This document shows, one piece after another, positions 15,334 through 18,821 of a DNA stretch of 18,821 nt. Positions within the stretch are counted from its first letter, which is position 1. Every line of letters begins with the position of its first letter. This stretch comes from NORP240 sp942492445 (GTDB taxonomy: Bacteria; Pseudomonadota; Gammaproteobacteria; Pseudomonadales; Pseudohongiellaceae), in assembly GCA_942492445.1 (NCBI GenBank), contig CALOEW010000088.1, positions 1 to 18,821 on the forward strand, written 5' to 3'. The position numbers and the translations under genes are program-made. Under the pieces are notes generated by a model. That model saw only the letters and a program-made list of their open reading frames with translations. It was not told where the DNA came from and searched no databases.

Positions 15334-16317
15334 TTGATCAAGACTCGCGTCACAGAAATGCTTGGCATCGAGCATCCCATCGTACAGGGCGGCATGCAGT
15401 GGGTGGGCCGCGCGGCGATGTCGGCGGCGGTCTCCAACGCGGGTGGCCTGGGTATTCTTACGGCACTGACCCAGCCGGACCCGGAAGCATTGCTTCGGGA
15501 AATCGATCGCTGTCGCGGGATGACCGACCGACCATTCGGCGTCAACCTCACGATCCTGCCGACAATCAAGCCGGTCCCCTACGACGAATTCATCGCGGCC
15601 ATTATCGATTCAGGTGTCAAAATTGTCGAAACCGCGGGACGCAATCCCCAGGCCTACCTGCCGTCGCTGAAACAGGCCGGGATCACGGTGATTCATAAGT
15701 GCACCTCCATCAGGCACTCTCTCAAGGCAGAAAGTATCGGCTGCGATCTGGTAAGCGTCGATGGTTTTGAATGTGCCGGGCATCCTGGCGAGGACGATGT
15801 GACCAACCTGATTCTTCTGCCCCTGGCGGCAAGACGCCTGAAAATTCCCTTTATCGCTTCAGGGGGCTTTGCCGACGGAAGGGGATTGGCGGCTGCCCTG
15901 GCTCTTGGAGCGGACGCCATCAATATGGGGACCCGCTTCATGGTGACCCGGGAGGCCCCTGTTCATGAAAAAGTGAAGCAGGCCATGGTTGATGCCACCG
16001 AGCTGGATACGGCATTACTATACCGAACGTTAAAAAATACAGCGCGGGTGTTCAGGAATACAGTGGCCGAACGGGTTCTGGAAATAGAGTCGAGGGAGGG
16101 ATCTACGGACTTTGATGAGATTGCACCACTTGTAAAGGGCTCTCGAGGGCGCGAGTTGTTCGAGAATGGCAACCTTGAACATGGCATCTGGTCTGCGGGT
16201 ATGGTGATCGGTCTCATCGACGACATACCAACCTGTGAGGAACTGGTGACCCGTATCGTCAGCGAGGCGGAGCAGATCATTTCGGACAGGTTGACCGGAC
16301 TGCTGAGGAACCTCTGA
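15334..16317 (+). CDS. FMN-dependent NADH:quinone reductase, PA1024-like (nitronate monooxygenase family)
   Basis: Encodes 327 residues of the nitronate monooxygenase fold (TIM barrel binding FMN). Databases often call this family 2-nitropropane dioxygenase, but the motifs match the Pseudomonas aeruginosa PA1024 type, shown to be an NADH:quinone reductase: HPIVQGGMQWVGRA, RPFGVNLTILP, VIHKCTSIRHSLKAE, GFECAGHPGEDD, IASGGFADGRGLAAALALGA and LKNTARVFRN. This naming rests on my memory of the family motifs. The start is TTG 15334, with AAAGGGG six bases upstream; the product then begins MIKTRVTEMLGIEHP as in relatives. The TGA stop lies inside repeat copy C. An SDR follows 72 bases later and may be co-transcribed. 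Confidence 0.88.
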   Translation: MIKTRVTEMLGIEHPIVQGGMQWVGRAAMSAAVSNAGGLGILTALTQPDPEALLREIDRCRGMTDRPFGVNLTILPTIKPVPYDEFIAAIIDSGVKIVETAGRNPQAYLPSLKQAGITVIHKCTSIRHSLKAESIGCDLVSVDGFECAGHPGEDDVTNLILLPLAARRLKIPFIASGGFADGRGLAAALALGADAINMGTRFMVTREAPVHEKVKQAMVDATELDTALLYRTLKNTARVFRNTVAERVLEIESREGSTDFDEIAPLVKGSRGRELFENGNLEHGIWSAGMVIGLIDDIPTCEELVTRIVSEAEQIISDRLTGLLRNL

Positions 16318-16351
16318 TTGATTCCCGCAGAGCATTGTGGAAATTAATCAG
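16307..16351. repeat. Palindromic repeat, copy C (imperfect inverted repeat)
   Basis: Holds the core GGAACCTCTGATTGA (16307-16321) and TCCCGCA (16323-16329), as in copy A. CTGATTGATTCC (16314-16325) pairs with GGAAATTAATCAG (16339-16351) with one bulge and one G-T pair. As in copy B, it overlaps the stop codon (16315-16317) of the gene before it. Confidence 0.6.
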
Positions 16352-16389
16352 AAAATCCCTGACCAGGTAGCCGGGCCGAGGAGGCAGGA

Positions 16390-17121
16390 ATGCAGATTGC
16401 GGATAAAGTGGTGGTAGTGACCGGTGCAGCCAACGGCATAGGTAAAGCCCTGTGCGAGAGGTTCGCGGCCGAGCGGGCCCGCGCGATAGTGGTGTCGGAT
16501 ATTGATCTGAATGGTGCCGAACGGGTGGCTGGCAGCATTGCGGGGCAAACCAGGAGCCTGGCAGTTGCTGCTGATGTGGCTGTGGAGCAGCAGGTCAGGC
16601 AGCTGGTTGCTACGACCCTGGAAAGGTTCGGGCAGGTGGATCTCATGTGTTCCAACGCTGGAATATTTACCCCGGGAGGAGAAGAAGTCTCCACCGAAGC
16701 ATGGCAGAACATCTGGGAAATCAACGTCCTGTCCCATGTCTTCGCCGCCCGTGCCGTATTGCCTTCAATGCTGGCTCGGGGGCAGGGCTACCTGCTCAAC
16801 AGTGCATCCGCGGCGGGCCTGTTGAGCCAGATAGGTTCGGCTCCGTACGCAGTGACCAAGCATGCAGCGGTGGGCTTCGCCGAATGGCTTGCGATTACCT
16901 ACGGCGATCGGGGTATCAGGGTATCGGTTCTGTGCCCCCAGGCGGTGCGTACCGGGATGACTGCCGACTCCCGGATCGGCGCAATCGCCGGTGTCGATGG
17001 TATGCTCGAACCCGGGCAACTGATGGAATCGGTGATCGAGGCCCTGGCCCGGGAACGCTTCCTGGTTCTGCCTCATCCGCAGGTGCTCACCTACATGCAG
17101 CGCAAGACCGTCCGATTATGA
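16390..17121 (+). CDS. Short-chain dehydrogenase/reductase (SDR)
   Basis: Encodes 243 residues, a normal length for a classical SDR. The NAD(P)-binding motif TGAANGIG is at 11-18, SNAG at 88-91, catalytic Ser140 in NSASAAG, and YAVTK gives Tyr153 and Lys157, at the expected Ser-Tyr spacing of 13. An acidic residue at the end of the second strand (VVSDIDL) suggests preference for NAD(H). The substrate cannot be read from sequence. GAGGAGG before ATG 16390 is a strong ribosome site. The following 200-base spacer contains a possible fold (CGGTTCAATCC 17161-17171 with GGGTTGAATCG 17205-17215) but no recognisable gene. Confidence 0.92.
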   Translation: MQIADKVVVVTGAANGIGKALCERFAAERARAIVVSDIDLNGAERVAGSIAGQTRSLAVAADVAVEQQVRQLVATTLERFGQVDLMCSNAGIFTPGGEEVSTEAWQNIWEINVLSHVFAARAVLPSMLARGQGYLLNSASAAGLLSQIGSAPYAVTKHAAVGFAEWLAITYGDRGIRVSVLCPQAVRTGMTADSRIGAIAGVDGMLEPGQLMESVIEALARERFLVLPHPQVLTYMQRKTVRL

Positions 17122-17323
17122 TCGCTGGTTGTCGGGCATGCGGAAACTGCAGGAAAAATTCGGTTCAATCCCTGAACAATAAGCAGACAGCCCGTTTCCT
17201 TTACGGGTTGAATCGAAGCGCTTTAGCAGCGGGCATTTGTCTCCCATGGTGGTCAGGGAAATCCCGGGCCCTGAAATTGGCTCTGATCTGCATCCGAAAA
17301 CAGACGAGACAGAAGGAATAAAC

Positions 17324-17813
17324 ATGACATTGATGATCGGCAAACACAGTGTGGTATCGATTCATTACACGCTGAAAGATGACGAAGGCGAGGTTATGGA
17401 CAGCTCCGAAGGGCGGGAACCCCTGGCCTATCTTCATGGTGAGAACAATCTCATACCCGGGCTTGAGAGCGAATTACAGGGCAAGACCGCCGGCAGCAGG
17501 TTTGCGACTGTGATTGAGCCGAAAGACGCCTACGGGGAAGTGAACGACGATTTTATTCAGACCCTCAACAAGCAGATGTTCCAGGGTGTGGAGGATATTC
17601 AGCCCGGTATGACCTTCATCGCCCAGGGCGAGGGCGGGCAACAACGGCAGGTGCGGGTAATGGAAATTGAGGGAGAAAATGTTACCATCGATGCCAATCA
17701 TCCCATGGCGGGCAAGACTCTGCATTTCGACGTTGAGGTGGTAGACGTCAGGGAGGCAACCCCGCAGGAAATCGAGCATGGCCATGTTCACTTCCCACGG
17801 ACACGATCACTAG
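17324..17813 (+). CDS. slyD: SlyD-like FKBP peptidyl-prolyl isomerase, frameshifted at its tail
   Basis: Encodes a SlyD-type folding enzyme that isomerises X-Pro bonds and often serves as a nickel chaperone. It has the FKBP parts VVSIHYTLKDDEGEVMDSS and LIPGLESELQGK (43-54), the inserted flap domain (about 75-125) and NHPMAGKTLHFDVEVV. The family tail is His-rich; here EIEHGHVH is followed, as written, by an unrelated stretch running to 18025. Dropping one C of CCC at 17794-17796 gives HFHGHDH and a TAG at 17811-17813, making a 162-residue protein with a normal metal-binding tail. That end is used here. ATG 17324 is preceded by AGAAGGA; the frame extends upstream to 17237 without good reason. 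The next gene's ATG follows the restored stop by three bases. Confidence 0.85.
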
Positions 17814-17816
17814 CCT

Positions 17817-18572
17817 ATGACTGCATCCAGATTTCTCCAGCTTTGTTTTTGCACGATCCTTCTGCGGGTCGACCGTCAGCCTGGCACAGGAGCGACTTGA
17901 GCTTCAGGACGGCTGGACTATCCAGTATTTTCTGGCCTTGCCCCAGGAATCGCCCCAACAGAATTCACCCTGGCCGCTGGCGGTTTTCATGGGCGGCGGG
18001 TCGGGCAATGCGCCCATCTCAATGACGGTTTACCGCTTCTATGCCCGGGAGCTGGCCAAACTCGGCTGGGCCGTTGTGGTACCGATTTCACCGGACAACC
18101 GCTCTTCGGAGGCGCCAATGGTCGATCGCGTACGGGAACTCGTCAGCGTGTTGCAGCAGCGGGACGATGTGGCCGAGGGCAAGACACTGCTGGCAGGGAT
18201 CTCGGCCGGCGGCATGTCGGCACTGGAAATAGCCGGGCGCTATCCCGATGAAATTCTGGGCATCATGGCTGTTCCGGCTCTGGTCAGAGACAATGACCAG
18301 CCTCGAGCCCCTGGCGGGAATGCCGGTTTACCTGCGTATCGGAAGTGACGATGAGCTGGGCTGGGGCAGTCAATACGAGGAGACTGTGGTGTCTTTTGAA
18401 CAGGCCGGTGTGAAGCTCGATGCCCAGCTTCTCTATGGAGAACCGCACATGTTCAGGCTGGACTGGGATCGGGTTACCAACTTGGGTTGCCACCCTGCGC
18501 CGGAACACCTCGCCGCTGTACCTCACGGCGGGTGGCGGGCGGAGTCGTATTCATTCGGGAACACCGGTTTAG
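17817..18572 (+). CDS. Secreted alpha/beta hydrolase, broken by three single-base shifts
   Basis: Four frame segments make one continuous hydrolase of about 250 residues. ATG 17817 begins a signal peptide (MTASRFLQLCFCTILLR) that continues as STVSLAQ after dropping one G at 17866-17868. The body runs through ERLELQDGW, LAVFMGGGSGN and the nucleophile elbow AGISAGGMS until about 18292. There, one A must be dropped to continue into MTSLEPLAGMPVYLRIGSDDELGW (acid residue) and EPHMF (His). A third drop in GGG 18471-18473 gives LPTWVATLRRN and a stop at 18570-18572. The length is a whole number of codons once three bases are removed. It could be a real pseudogene, but clustered sequence error is more likely. 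The substrate is unknown. Confidence 0.7.
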
Positions 18573-18582
18573 CCGGCAGTTT

Positions 18583-18821
18583 TCAGCGACGTGTTGAACC
18601 GGCCAGCAGCCGATCAAGCTGGTCTGCAAATTGTTTGCGGTCTTTGTGACTGAATGCCGGTGGTCCGCCGGTGTTGAATCCGCTTGAACGCATGGAATCC
18701 AGGAAATCACGCATGTTCAGCCGGGCACGGATGTTACCGGCATCGAACATCTCACCCCGGGGACTGAGAACCAGTGCTCCTTTATGTGATCACTTCCGCC
18801 ATGAGTGGTATGTCACTGGTA
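18583..18821 (-). CDS. YaiI/YqxD family protein (DUF188, UPF0178), partial, frameshifted
   Basis: The minus strand encodes the C-terminal half of this small conserved family: SDIPLMAEVIT, then in another frame KGALVLSPRGEMFDAGN, LNMRDFLDSMRSSGFN, TGGPPAFSHKDRKQFADQLDRLL and stop at 18585-18583. One extra base near 18784 separates the two frames; as written, the upstream frame meets TAA. The family has a PIN-like or NYN-like fold suggesting nuclease activity, but its role is not established. The start lies beyond the window. It converges with the hydrolase gene, ten bases apart after frame correction, with no convincing terminator between. Confidence 0.85.

Noticed and set aside
102..16351. 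CRISPR array
   Set aside because: The three repeats are many kilobases apart, palindromic and vary in sequence; there is no spacer structure and no cas gene.
17161..17171. tRNA T-loop-like GGTTCAATCC
   Set aside because: No acceptor, D or anticodon arms around it; it pairs better with 17205-17215.
16647..17321. Plus-strand open frame of 224 codons
   Set aside because: Overlaps the SDR in another frame; the SDR has all catalytic motifs and this frame none.
17814..18025. Long C-terminal extension of the SlyD protein
   Set aside because: The added residues are the signal-peptide region of the next gene read in the wrong frame.

Overview
The window looks like a chromosomal segment of an environmental, probably aquatic, gammaproteobacterium. 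The pointers are the gene set (Mpl, ElyC/SanA-type DUF218 protein, NudL-type CoA pyrophosphatase, SlyD-type FKBP, YaiI/YqxD family, PA1024-like quinone reductase, a large TonB-dependent receptor) and a PEP-CTERM protein with a sigma-54 promoter. No genus can be named from what is visible. I see no tRNA, rRNA, CRISPR array, transposase or phage gene.

Layout. 1-277: possible 3' end of an unknown gene, then a hairpin-rich spacer. 278-1090 (-): lipoprotein alpha/beta hydrolase. 1314-4691: a signalling-like group made of a caspase-fold lipoprotein with Sel1 repeats (+), a convergent PP2C phosphatase (-), and a divergent membrane-anchored FHA protein (+) whose frame is broken. 4886-5530: sigma-54 promoter and PEP-CTERM gene. 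5731-7778: mpl and a LON-domain gene, translationally linked. 7896-9764: a small membrane protein, a trypsin-like protease (signal peptide in another frame) and an AsmA-like protein. 9761-10597 (-): ElyC-like envelope protein, sharing a CTAG stop with its neighbour. 10752-12223: peroxiredoxin 5, a very strong hairpin, and a diguanylate cyclase. 12270-15108 (-): CoA pyrophosphatase and TonB-dependent receptor with a terminator between them. 15334-17121: PA1024-like NADH:quinone reductase and an SDR. 17324-18821: SlyD-like FKBP, a second secreted alpha/beta hydrolase, and the convergent 3' part of a YaiI/YqxD gene.

Two patterns cross gene boundaries. First, five genes can each be restored to a family-like protein only by removing single bases (seven sites, all in the same +1 direction; four of them runs of GGG and one of CCC). 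Five of the seven lie in the last 1.1 kb, so sequencing or assembly error near a contig end is the leading explanation. Second, a palindromic repeat with the core GGAACCTC-N-GAT occurs three times. Two copies overlap the stop codon of the preceding gene, and the third lies about 30 bases after a probable stop.

The most biologically interesting parts are the caspase/PP2C/FHA cluster, which has phosphatase and phosphothreonine reader but no kinase in view, and the sigma-54 promoter in front of the PEP-CTERM gene, which fits the PrsK/PrsR/RpoN control known for such genes.
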